The notes under the pieces are model-generated. The model saw only the letters and a program-made list of their open reading frames with translations. It had not been told where the DNA came from and ran no database searches. A stretch of DNA of 64,000 nucleotides, from positions 1-64,000 of the forward strand of contig VZRR01010835.1 of assembly GCA_013398015.1 (NCBI GenBank). The letters are read 5' to 3'. Made by a program: the position numbers and the translations under genes. This DNA comes from Oreocharis arfaki. Taxonomy: Eukaryota; Chordata; Aves; Passeriformes; Paramythiidae. Each line of letters opens with the position of its first letter. Positions within the stretch are counted from its first letter, which is position 1. Positions 12,801-24,800 of the stretch are shown piece after piece.

Positions 12801-15800
12801 CTGATAGTTTCTACTTTCATACCCCATTTGTTTCACATACTGATAATCAGATAGAGAGCACAATACAATTATCTCCTAGTCTCAAACATACAGAACTGTT
12901 GATGAAAAGCAAGAACGGTGAGAAACAAAGACACTGATAAACAAATACATGGTAAAAGCCTTGATGGCTGGGATTCCATTAGTAAATGGAATGATACTAG
13001 CTAAACTGAGGAAAGAAGGTGAAAGTTAAAAATATTGCTTTCTACTTCTAAGTATGTCATGATCAAATTACATCTGAAGAATATAACATGAATTAGTAAA
13101 CATTATAAGCATTGTCTCTTTTAGGTCCATTAGACATTTCTAAGATACTCCAAATCCCTTAACACTGAGATCACTGACAACCAAATTCAGAGAGAGCCTG
13201 CTTATTTCTCGTGGTTAATTATTTCCACAGGGATTACTGATCCTCTACTTACTGCAGACACTCTTTCTCCAGCCTCCCAGTATGATCCCTTTGAAAGCAC
13301 AGGCTCTTGAGTAAGAGGACAGGGCAGCACACAAACATTCTTCATTGTCTTCACAGAGGCAGGTGTCATATTTACATTTCTGAAGAAAAGGACAAAAGGG
13401 TGAATAAGTCCACAGGAAATCAGTGGGCAATTGCAACTTGGTTGCTACAAAATGTCCTGTCTGCTTTTCCTGATGTTGTTTACATTAATTGACATGACCA
13501 GAGAACAGTGGAAGGAAAGACAAAGACCAGAGACTTAAAGTGCTGCTTCGTTTCATACACAATGAAAATATTTGGATGCTTATTCTAACCTAAGCCAAGC
13601 CTCTCGAACCTTTAAAAAGTAGCCAGCCTTCCAGGAACAGCTTTTTCAAAGGATATTGATGCCATTCATTCTCAGTTACTAATTAGAAATGCAGAGATCC
13701 ATAAAAACTAGAAATCATAAAGGCAAAATATTAACCAGGTCTATGAAGACCTTCACAACATTTGAGCTCACACTGACTTCCAAGTATAAGCAATTATTTT
13801 GGAATTCCTTTTCCTCAGGTAAGCCTTACTTACTGCTCAACAGAGATGAGCACGAGGGAAAAAAATCCATGGAGATTCTGGCATGAAAATGATTTGGTGT
13901 TACATTCCAACAAATACATGGAAACATTTTTCCCCCAACTTTGTAGAAACTAATGTTTAAGAGTAGGCTTAAACTGTGCACATCTGCATCTCTTGAATCT
14001 TCTTCTCAGTCCAAATATCCAAGCCAATAAAAACATACATTAAACACAAAACATAAGAAAGCAAAACCACAAATGTACATTTTTCTTCAGCAGCAGCCCA
14101 TAAGGATCTCATCATGGGAGGTATTTTGGATGCTATGCTGCTTCAGTCAGTCAATGCAAAAACTTCAGCAGCTCTTGTGGACAAGCTACTGAGAGATGTC
14201 TCAAATGTTCAAACAACGATAAATGTCTGCAGTTAACCATCTGAAATAATGCAGCACTGAAAGAGTGCAAAATTACAATACCTTATAGTATTCTGAAGGA
14301 TCAATGACTGAGTGACATCTTGCAAAAGGACCCTCTGGGTTTCTCAGCAAAGAACACCAATGTTCAGCATAATTTGCTGCAAAAAGATAAAGAAATTAAT
14401 CACATTTCCTTATCTTTCTTGTGCCATGTCTACTTATGCTGACACATAAATGCAGTGCAACAATACAAATGAGAGAACTGTGTGCATTTTGGGGAGTGGA
14501 AAAACTACATGCAATCACTGTACGTGTAATTCTCTTCCTTGATTCAGAGACATGCAATCACAAAATCAAAAATTGTATCTTATTGTTGCAACTTGTTTAC
14601 ATGGAATTGTGACAGCTCTTTCCATTTGGGGACCATAAAGCTAAGTTAAACATAAGGATAAATAACTAGGAGATACAAGCTGTCTTTGCGGATAATACAA
14701 ATTAATGACTGTTTTTCCCAGTCTTCCACCTTAGGATTCTTTTGCAATCACCCCTCAAACTTCAGTTTGAAGGGATATCAGTGCTTGTATGTATACATAC
14801 TTGCAGATATTAATTAATTTGACAGTCCTGGAAAAAATCTTCAATGCCCCACTACAAGTCTTACATTCCCGTTGCAGTAATGCACAGCAGACACTGCTCA
14901 TCCCAGCAGAAGCCGGCCACCTGACTCACTAATGTGCTTACCACTTTCAATGCTGAGACTGCAGGGGTCTTCCAGCTTTTCTGCCTGGTCTGTGCAGGTG
15001 GACTGAGCTTTCCACGTGTTAGCAAAGGCAGATCCTGTAGCCTCAATCAGCCCGCTGGTTGTTCTGAAGTCATCACCTTCCATTCCATTGAAGTTTCCAC
15101 AAAGACCTATCCAAAAACAAGATAAAACTTTTACATAATCAGTACTTATTCTCATACTAAAAGGTCAAAGGAAAGGGCCAACTAATTACAAACACTAAGA
15201 ACAGCTGATCATTCCACATCAATATTAATGCATACTATAAATATTTAAGTTTTAGAAGCCTTGTTTTAAATCTTTAACATCTTCAAGAGTAGTCATCATG
15301 AAGGTATCTATGCTTCAGGAGATTACTACCCTAACCTGCATTTTTATGCTTTCTGATGATATGGAAACCAAAAAATGCACCAAAAAAACCAGGTTTTGTG
15401 GATAATTAAAAATTAAACTGAATACAAAAATAAGGAACATTCTAAGAAACACCTGTGTACTAGCGCTAGAGTGGTAGGTCATTTCAATATCAAAAAATAA
15501 AAACATATTTCTAGTTTACTTGAGTTGATTTTCTTTCAGTTTTCTCCTCTTGAATCAACAAGTAGCATGAGGTATCACTCATATAAAGAATACACGACTA
15601 TTCAGCTGTGAAACAGCATGGCTTTGCTCCCCCTTTCCACAGACACTTGCCTTGAAGTTTTCCTTGAACTGATTGATCCACAGTCACAAACAGCTGCATG
15701 ACTCGAAACTGCTGGATCTGCATTTGAAGCCCAAAAGAAGTTTGTACAACAATGTAGTTGGAAGATGGCTTGAATACTGAGAAGCTGGCTGAAAAACAAA

Positions 15801-18800
15801 ACACGAACTGTTGTAGTAAACACACACACACAGGCTGCCAAAAGCAACACTTCTTACCAGATTTTAGTGTATCACCTGTCATGAAAACTCTGAGACCAGG
15901 ATGAAATTAATAGCTTTTTCCTTTAAAAGTCACTGGCCAGCTAGATATGATGTTAGTCCTTACTAACTTAACAAGCTGATTATCTATAATGACTGGTCTC
16001 TGGGATCAGAACCAAATGGGCATGCCCACACCATGTAGCCAGATTTGGAAAGTGCTAAATACCTCTCTTCCACTTTTGCCTCTAAAAAAATTCACCCCTA
16101 CATGAGAAGTTAGGTGTGTGACACTTAACATACCAGGCTGTGTCCCTTACCTGACACATGAGGCACATTCACTGTCATCTCATTCAGGAGCACGCTGCCA
16201 TCTGATCTGAAAACCACCACCTGTGTAATGGCAAATGGAATCAATGAGCTCCCAGGGACCGAGAGAAATGAACTAATACAAAGAAAATTAACAGGAAGAA
16301 CATTTTATACTTTTAGACTGTGTCTAGAACTCCAAATTTTTGAAAGGAAGACTCTGTCTGAAAACTGAATACAGCAGTAGCCCTATAGGATACAAGTAAG
16401 GTTTTGGCTTGCTATTCACCGTTTCTCTTACACCTGCCTACAAGAGTTCATAGCAGCAATGAAACACAAAACTCATTTATATTGGGCACTTTGGTTTCAG
16501 CAAGTAGAAGAAAATATTAGGTCTTCAGGATCTATAGCAAGTTCTTATTCCTTATTAAAGCACATGCCATGGCTTCCGCGTAATGGTTTAGCATGATTCT
16601 GGTAAGAAATGCTAGTCTGTCCATATAGAAACATAAAATTACTGGGTTTTGATTTGGTTTTCTTATGTTCTAGTTATGCTGGAAAGGACATGGAAGTCCA
16701 TAAATATGTGAGGAAAACCATGTGTATATGTATGTAAATTATGTATAGATATAGTCTATATATTTTCATAAACAAAGAGAATACTAAAGTGAATATTTGA
16801 GAAGGTTGGATTGTACTAGCATTCAAACCCAGGATTTCTTCTGAGAAAGACTCAATTAGATCCATAAAATGATATCTGAATAAAGTAAAATACTATGAGG
16901 GGAAGAAGAATGGTACTCTTGCTTTGAGACACCTGGAATCCTGTGAGAATAATCACATTGCACAGAGCAGAAGAAGGAAGAGGGGGCAATGTCAGCTGTT
17001 TTGAATCTCATCTTTTCTTAAGTTTAGGTCTATTTTGAATTCTTGAGGCAGAAACCTGAGTTGTTCTTCAGCCCGTCTGAGGTTCCTTATCTATCCACAA
17101 TGATGACTCCAGAAGAAGTAAGTATTGACCCACAGTAAGGGAAATCTGCTAATTTTCAAAATATCTAGCAGAATCCACAGAACACTCACATTTTTTTTGT
17201 TATCCACTAACAGCACAACAGTCTTCAAGCAGGTCTGTTTGTCTGTGGAGCCACAGGGAGCCAGTTCTGCCAGGAGAGCATAACTCTCATTTGCAGTACC
17301 CTACAGTCAGGGAAATAAACATCCATTAGTCAAATTAAAAATCTCATGAGATGATTTCCACAACAAAGATTAAATTCATCAGTTACAATAGGTTTCCTAA
17401 CTCAACAAGATTTTCATCGTTCCTTAGAACAGACACCAGATACTTTAGGGACAGATGAATGAAACAGCTACCTCCCTTTTCTCCCTACCTGTCTTTGACA
17501 CTCAGAAATTGCTATTACAGAAGTGGCCAAGAACTTCTAATCCTGAGACCTTTTGATTTCTTATATACAAAGGACTCCACTGGATAATGACAGCATAGGT
17601 AGTCTTCTAGCTCACTGATTTAATCACCCATTGCAATAAGTCCCAGGCTTCCCCCTAAGGCTATTACAGTCAATCCTGAATTTTCTAGTACAACTTTCAG
17701 CATTTCTGCTTCCCTCACCCTATGGAAGTGGAATAGAACAATAACTCCCAGCTAATACATATCAGCCCACAGACACTTTTACCCTGCAAGAGAACAGTCC
17801 CACAGCACACAATACCTTGGCCAACACATAGTAGCAGTTTCCATGGAAGGTGTATTTCTTCCCATCAAAAGTGGTAATATGGGAACCTCCTTCCAGTGAG
17901 CATGTGCCTGGACAGGCTAAATCTTTGCAGGTCCATCTGCCTGAATTACAGGTGCTATAAACAGACAAATAACAAAAAAAATGCTTGTAGTTATGACAGG
18001 AGCTGAGAGTACTGAAAGTATCTGTATACCTAGCAAACAGCAAGATATCCCCAGGTGTTTTAAAACTGTACGCTTGACCATTTCCTTGGGATTTTCCCTC
18101 TGACATATGCCATAAATCAAGAAAACTTTTCAGAAATTTTGTTCTATAGACATGGAACATAAACATTAAATTCAGAGTGTTTTCAGGACATCTCTTATGA
18201 CTGAGTGGGAATTCGAAAAATGCAGACTCATTTACAACCACTCAAAGAAAGGTGTATAACAACCAGGATCCTTACCATTCTTCACATTCTTTGGAAATGC
18301 TTTCTCCAGGTGCATACGCCTTTCCACCGAGTTTGCAGTGGCACTGACTAACAGGGATGCAGCCTTTTTCACTGATATCATCATACACGGTTCCTGTAAA
18401 ACACAACATTAACTATTCCAGCTCTTTTTAAAATGATCCATTTCCACAGAGGAAAAACTTGTTATACAGGCTGAGTTTATCAAAATTATGAAGAATACTA
18501 TTTCTACTTTTTGTAATAAAAGACACATGGAAAGCACTTCTGTTCAGCTTTGAAAATCCAAGTCTGTTGATTTATGTAACTACACACAGATAAAAAGGTT
18601 GTTGCAAGCAAATAAGAACAATCTTAGAATGTCACATGTTTAAATTTTTAATCTTTTTGGCATACTGTGAACATTATCACTGTAATCTTTCCTAAGGCTG
18701 ACAGCAAGCCTGAGAATTTCACTCACTGTCTCTCATTGCCACTCTAGGCAAATGATTTCCATTATCTCAGAACTATTAAACCTGAAAAGCAAGATTTACT

Positions 18801-21800
18801 ATACAGTATCAGAAGCCCACTTGTTGAGAATTAAAAAACAGGTTTATTACCTGTCATTGTGTTAATATGTTTGAACTATAAAATAATTAATTAATCAGTT
18901 ACTACCTCCTTAAAAAATTTTACAGTTATATTCCTCGGGGCGGGGTGGGGGGCAGAAATAATGAGTAGCACTACTCATTTCTAAGATATAATTCGACTTC
19001 ATGTAGTATTTTAGTATGACTTCCTTAGCTAGGGCTCTTGGTTTTGTCCCATGTGCAACAGCTAGAATTACACTTGCCTTCAGGGCAGAAACAGCCATCC
19101 ATGTAGTGCTCCTCACAAAGGCTGCTGATATCCAAGTGTGAGCAAGTATCCATGCAAGGTGAGCTGCTTTCTCTATAGACCATGGTAGCAGGACAGGTCT
19201 TGGCTGAAAGAACAAGAAAGACACCAGGAGTTATTTGAGTGTTAAGTCCATCATTTCTCAGAAACCACAGATCATACACCGCACTCCCTTCAAGTCAGTG
19301 GTGTCTCAAGCCAGACTCCATATGGCAAAGCATATTCATCTGTTTCTGAAGTGCTTTCCCTGGTTTTTATATTTACTTCTTTTGGTTTCAAATAGATCAA
19401 ATTATTCCCATTTCCTGCAGCATCAGATCTCAGTTTTTTAATGGGAACAGAATTTGCTGAAAAAGATTTCTTAATAGCAAGAATAATATAAGAAGAAAAC
19501 AGGGAGAACATAATATTTTTTGCACCACTGGTATGAAAAGTATAATACATGCCAACAGTTTTGTAAAGAAGCAATGAATTTAAATTCCGTGGTGCTACAT
19601 CCACGAAACATTTGGATCTTTGTAAAACTGGTGTAGCTGCTTACGGCAAAAGTCCTGTGTCCTCCATTCTCCCGGGCGGCCGCCTGCGTGCGAACACTGG
19701 CGGGAGTACTCGGAGATGGTGCTGCAGAGGCAGAAGGAGTCCTCCTCCCCATTACAGGCACACTTGTCCTGCATGCAGGCTTGGATGTACATTTCCAAAT
19801 CAAGACGTAGCCGACAGTCAGCAAATGCAGAGGAAGTCAGCAACCTCTGACATTCGTCACGCTGAGGGGGAAGAGGAATAACGTTTAAGAAATTTGCAAG
19901 CATCTGAGCTTCTGGACATTTCCTATCTTGCAAAAAAAACTGTTGTCTTCTGAACAGCTATTCAAGAAAGGAAAAAGTAGCCATTTATCCTGGAAGGGAC
20001 AGTCCTCCTAGTTCCTTGCAACTAACTCCCTCCCCATTGCACAAGGATGGGCACTCCATGTGCCCATGCAAATGAAGTTCACCACAAAAAATACTTACAT
20101 GCTCATTACAGCTTGGAAGAGCCTGAGCTTCATCTGGATCTTCACATTCGGCAGTGGGTTTGCTGATCTTCTGCAAATTCCCATATGTAATTGAGTTGTA
20201 GCTTGCATCTATGAGAAAAAAAGTAGAAAGAGAACTTGCTGAGCCTCAGAAACTAACAAGGAGCATCTGATTCCTGGACCTCTACTGATCAAGGGAAACA
20301 GTTATCAAACTTGCCTGTTAGACACAGATATCTGCTCTGAATGATGTCTAACTGTGCTTAAAAATGCAAAGGGGAAACAGGAAAAGAAGGCTAGTAAAGA
20401 ACAAAAAGATTAATCTGGAATAGAATAAACTTAGACCAAGAATGCAGCACTGGAACTTAATGTTTAGTCTGGGGCAATCACAGAAACCTCTTCAGTGAAA
20501 TTTGCTCTCCTGTGATGTTTCTATGCACAGTGCCTGTCAGCCTATCTTTGGTGACAACTGTCAGTATGGTGGGATGACTCACCTCCATTGATGAACTCAT
20601 TGTAGATTGGAATTCCATTGTAATCCCCACAGAGACCACAGGTACGGTTATTAAACTTGTTGTCCAGCTCCACCTAAATAATGAAAAGAAAAAGTACAAA
20701 AGAATTATTTTTTTCTTCATTTTTTCCCTTTTTCCCCTCCTTTTTTTTTCCTCTCCCACTGAGATAGAGAAACATCCCAGGAAACACAGGAAATACTAAT
20801 AAAAAATACTTCGATCATACGTACCATCAGGGCATCCTGCTGGTTCCACATCAGAACCATGCCTAATTTGGCATAAATCTTGGTGTAAATCTCACCGCTC
20901 TCAATGAGGACGCCAGAGGTGTAGTAAGGTGTCTTCACACTAGGAAGAAAATCACAGACTTTGCATTAGTTAGGAAACACAAGGGCTGACATGAATGTCT
21001 GTAATAAGCCAAATACCCCTCTAACACCAATTCCTCTAAGGAACAGAGAAACTAGTGTGACCACCTCATCCTAACTCCACAAGATGCCTCGTTTTAATGA
21101 GACATAAAGTTCTCTGTCTCTGACACTTGGGACAATAACTCATAGCAAAAACTTATTTAAAAGGCAAAGCAATTTCAGAGGAAAAGCCTACCCAACACTT
21201 TGTGCTCTTTAATTAAAAAAAAATCAAAATGTCAGATGTCTTCAAATCAATCAAAGGAAAATTCATCATTGTTGTGGTATTAACAGAGGATATTCACTCA
21301 CTAATAATTTCTGTCAATGGAAGAAGCTACAACACAAATGAAAGTTTTTCTTTACCGAAATATCTCATAGCCATTTCAGAGAGAATGAATGTTCCATTGC
21401 AAGGAACTGCCTCCTTAAGAGACAGTTCAGAAAGCACAGGCAGGTACAGGGACTGCGAACAAAATTTTGAAAAGAAAGGAGCATTTTAAGAGGAATTCAG
21501 TAGCTCTTTCAGTAGTTAGTTACTTAGTTTTTAGTGGACAGGACTGAGCTTGTTAATGGTGACAGAAGACACTTTGCAGAGGGCTGAGTATAGATATTTT
21601 TGTGTGATAACAATTCAACTCGCCAGATCTCTTCCCTGCTCTTTTATGTCTGTCTTACAAGTCAAACTGACCTGCTGAATTTTATTCAGAAATAAAGGGA
21701 TTGTGGCAAGCAGCCTCATTCTATAAAATCTAGAGAACTAGAGTCTGTTCAAATACAAGTAATGTAAACTGGAATCCAGTCAAAATAACTGGTTCATTTT

Positions 21801-24800
21801 CTACAGATTCATCAATGTAATTGCTACCCATCAGGATTCATGAATGTATATGCACATCTCTTAACTAGTCTCTTGACTGGGAGAGCTTTATCTCCTAATT
21901 TCTTGTCAGTGGGGCTTTTCCAATTATTTACCTCAGGCATTTTTAACATGGTCAAATGACTTACACACCTAAATACAAGGTGCAAACTCAGAGATCATTA
22001 TTTCTACTTTTGACTGCATTGTTCATCAATAAACAATGAAGTCTTGAGAGAATATGTTTCTTGAGAGAGAACATAAAATGTTGGACATCTTTTCAGCTTT
22101 CTGCTATCACAGCATGGAATATTTAGAACTATTTTCTAATAGTAGGACATTCAATCAATCAGCAGATCAGGTACCTGAAGGCTAATTCATACACCTGAAT
22201 TACTTTACAGTTTTGACTTGAGTACTGTGAAATGCTATTTTACACGACATCTGATCATTTATCACTTCAAGATCAAAATGGAAAATTTAATTCTAGAAAA
22301 AAATAAATTCCCCATGCAGCAAAAACCTCTTCAGAAGGGATCTGTCATTTTATGAACACTATCTAAGACAAAAAAAGGCTCGGTTTAAGAGAAACAGTTT
22401 GAAAAGGATTTCTAATTTGTTTTTCATGGAGTTCTGTTTAAGACTTGAGTACACAATAAAGAGTTTTTTCAATTTGAGGCAAGAATGCATTTTTTATAAC
22501 TTTCTGTCATTTTGTTATGCATTCCAGTATGATCTTTGGAAAATTAAATGTTACTTTCAATCTTTGAACATATATTCATTAAAGCAGCTTCCAAACTTCA
22601 GAGCAAAAGCTGAATTCCGGGCAAAACTGAGTCCTACAATGACAATTAAAAAGTTCTCCTTTTTTTTCAGTTATGCTAAAACATACTAATTAACTCATGA
22701 GTTGCTTCACTTGCTTCAGAGCATAAATGCACACTCAAAAAGGATAAGCTAACGATAGGAAAGACCAGGTTAAGACACTACTTAGCATCAGTAATAGCGT
22801 CGGACCAGTTTCTTGTGTAATCATGTTATAGGAGGAGAAAAATAACACTGCTTACTGTGAAAAAGTACATATTGCCAGAGATCAATTAGGGTAAATTTTG
22901 ACGTGTCATATCTCTAAAATCCCTTGCAGAATGGCCATCAGATCTTAAAGAATTATTTATGAAGATCAGAAAAAATCCACCTCCCTTCTGTCACAAAATA
23001 AGAGCAAAAGACCTCAGAGAAATGCATTTCTTCTTCAAGGACTCTTTTCCAAGGGGCTGCTAGACCATCTGCTCAGGTAAACTCAAGGTGATGCCACGAA
23101 ACAAATGAAGCTGTGTCATTTTAAGCCAGTGAAAGATCTGGCTTACGAGCTGCACTATTTTCTGCACAACTGGAAGAACAATTCACTCAAACCTATTCCT
23201 GACTTGCATTTAAATAATCTCTCATGCCAGTGTAGAAATGACAATTAATACTAAAGCCCTCCCCCAAAACAATTTTAATTTTGAATTTCAAAAGGCTTTT
23301 TTGTTCGTTTGTTTGTTCGTGGAAACGCTTTGCAGCAGTTTCCACAATGGTACACAGACAGTTTTGTAAAGAATCAATTGATCCTGCTTTTATCTTCCCA
23401 GCACATTTCTCTGAAATGCCATTATACTAAAGGAACTTACATCCGCCCATCCACCACAACCAGGTTTGGTTTGAGGTAGACCTCAATATCCTTGATTTTC
23501 ATCAGAATATACTGGATCTCAGGGTGGCCATCACTGTTGAGAGCACGCTGGATGTGGACAGAGAACTCCTTGTAAGTCCCTTGGCAGTCAGAAACAAAAT
23601 TATAGTCGCAAATGCCAGGGAATTGGTAGACGTCTCCATCAAAAGTTTTGAAATGGTTGTTTCCCCAAGTGCTGCAGACATAGTGGCCATGGCTTCTTGT
23701 CCTTCCTGTTAAGAGGTGAAAAAGAAATAGAGATGAAAAGAAGTGCAATAAACAATCTATCGTGAAAAAAGACAAGTGTTCCATTTTACAGTGGAAACCA
23801 CTTGCAATTATGTGCACAGTGATTCTATAGATTCCAAGCCTGATCCAAGTACCTGCCAGTTCAGCAAAAAATACGCAAATCTCTAATGGAAAATAAGATA
23901 TTAATAAATAATTCTGAGACCAGAGTATATCCTATAATCCTTACTGAAGTGAAGGACCTTATCTGCATGAGGTGGGGAAACTTAATACTGACCACTAACA
24001 AGTTGGTGCATCAGTGCAACAGAGCTTCTGTGCCAAGCATATGATTTTATTCTGAATCACAGTATTATTTTTATCAATATTAAATATTTCCAAGAACTAT
24101 CTTCTTCCCTGATGAAATATGTACAAGAAACAAAACAGGTAGGAAACCAAGAAAGTACTACCTACTCTGGAAGGCAAATAGTTTAAAGGTTATGGAAGTG
24201 TTTGCGCAATATAGGAGATTCCAGGGAATTATTTCTTTTCCTAAAAGCAGTAGTGATTTCTACTACTGCAAGACAGAAATATTTCAGAAGATGGGTCAGA
24301 AAATAACCGTGGTAGGAGGGAAAAAAAGAAGTATTTGCAATAGCAAAATATGAAGATGATTTGTTCCTTTCCCTGCCATCTATACCAGCAAATAATACAA
24401 ATTAACACAATATCTGGTAAATCTCCAGATACTGTAAATTAGGGGCAAATCATAAATGCTAAGCATCCTTGGGAATCTTGACATATATCTCGTCTTCACA
24501 AGATTTTCTTGCAGCATATAACATGAGAAAGCAAAACTGCTAAGAAAACCTCCAGGTTACTGCACTTTGATGGTACCAATCATACCAGATACAACCAGCC
24601 AAGCTGGAACACTTCCCTCCCCAGCAGGAAGGCTGCACAGAGATCCTCCCAGAGCTCACAACTGGGAGACCAAATGCAAGGTAATGCTTTCCTCCCATTG
24701 CTGAATTCAAGACACAGCAGACCAAGCTCAACGGCCCAAACCTGAGTGCTGGATAAAATTCATCACCTATTCCTCTAAGAAGCAGATTTCAGTAAGAGTG

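Noticed and set aside
19612..19881. 89-codon plus-strand ORF
   Set aside because: It is the antisense shadow of MUC2 exon 6.
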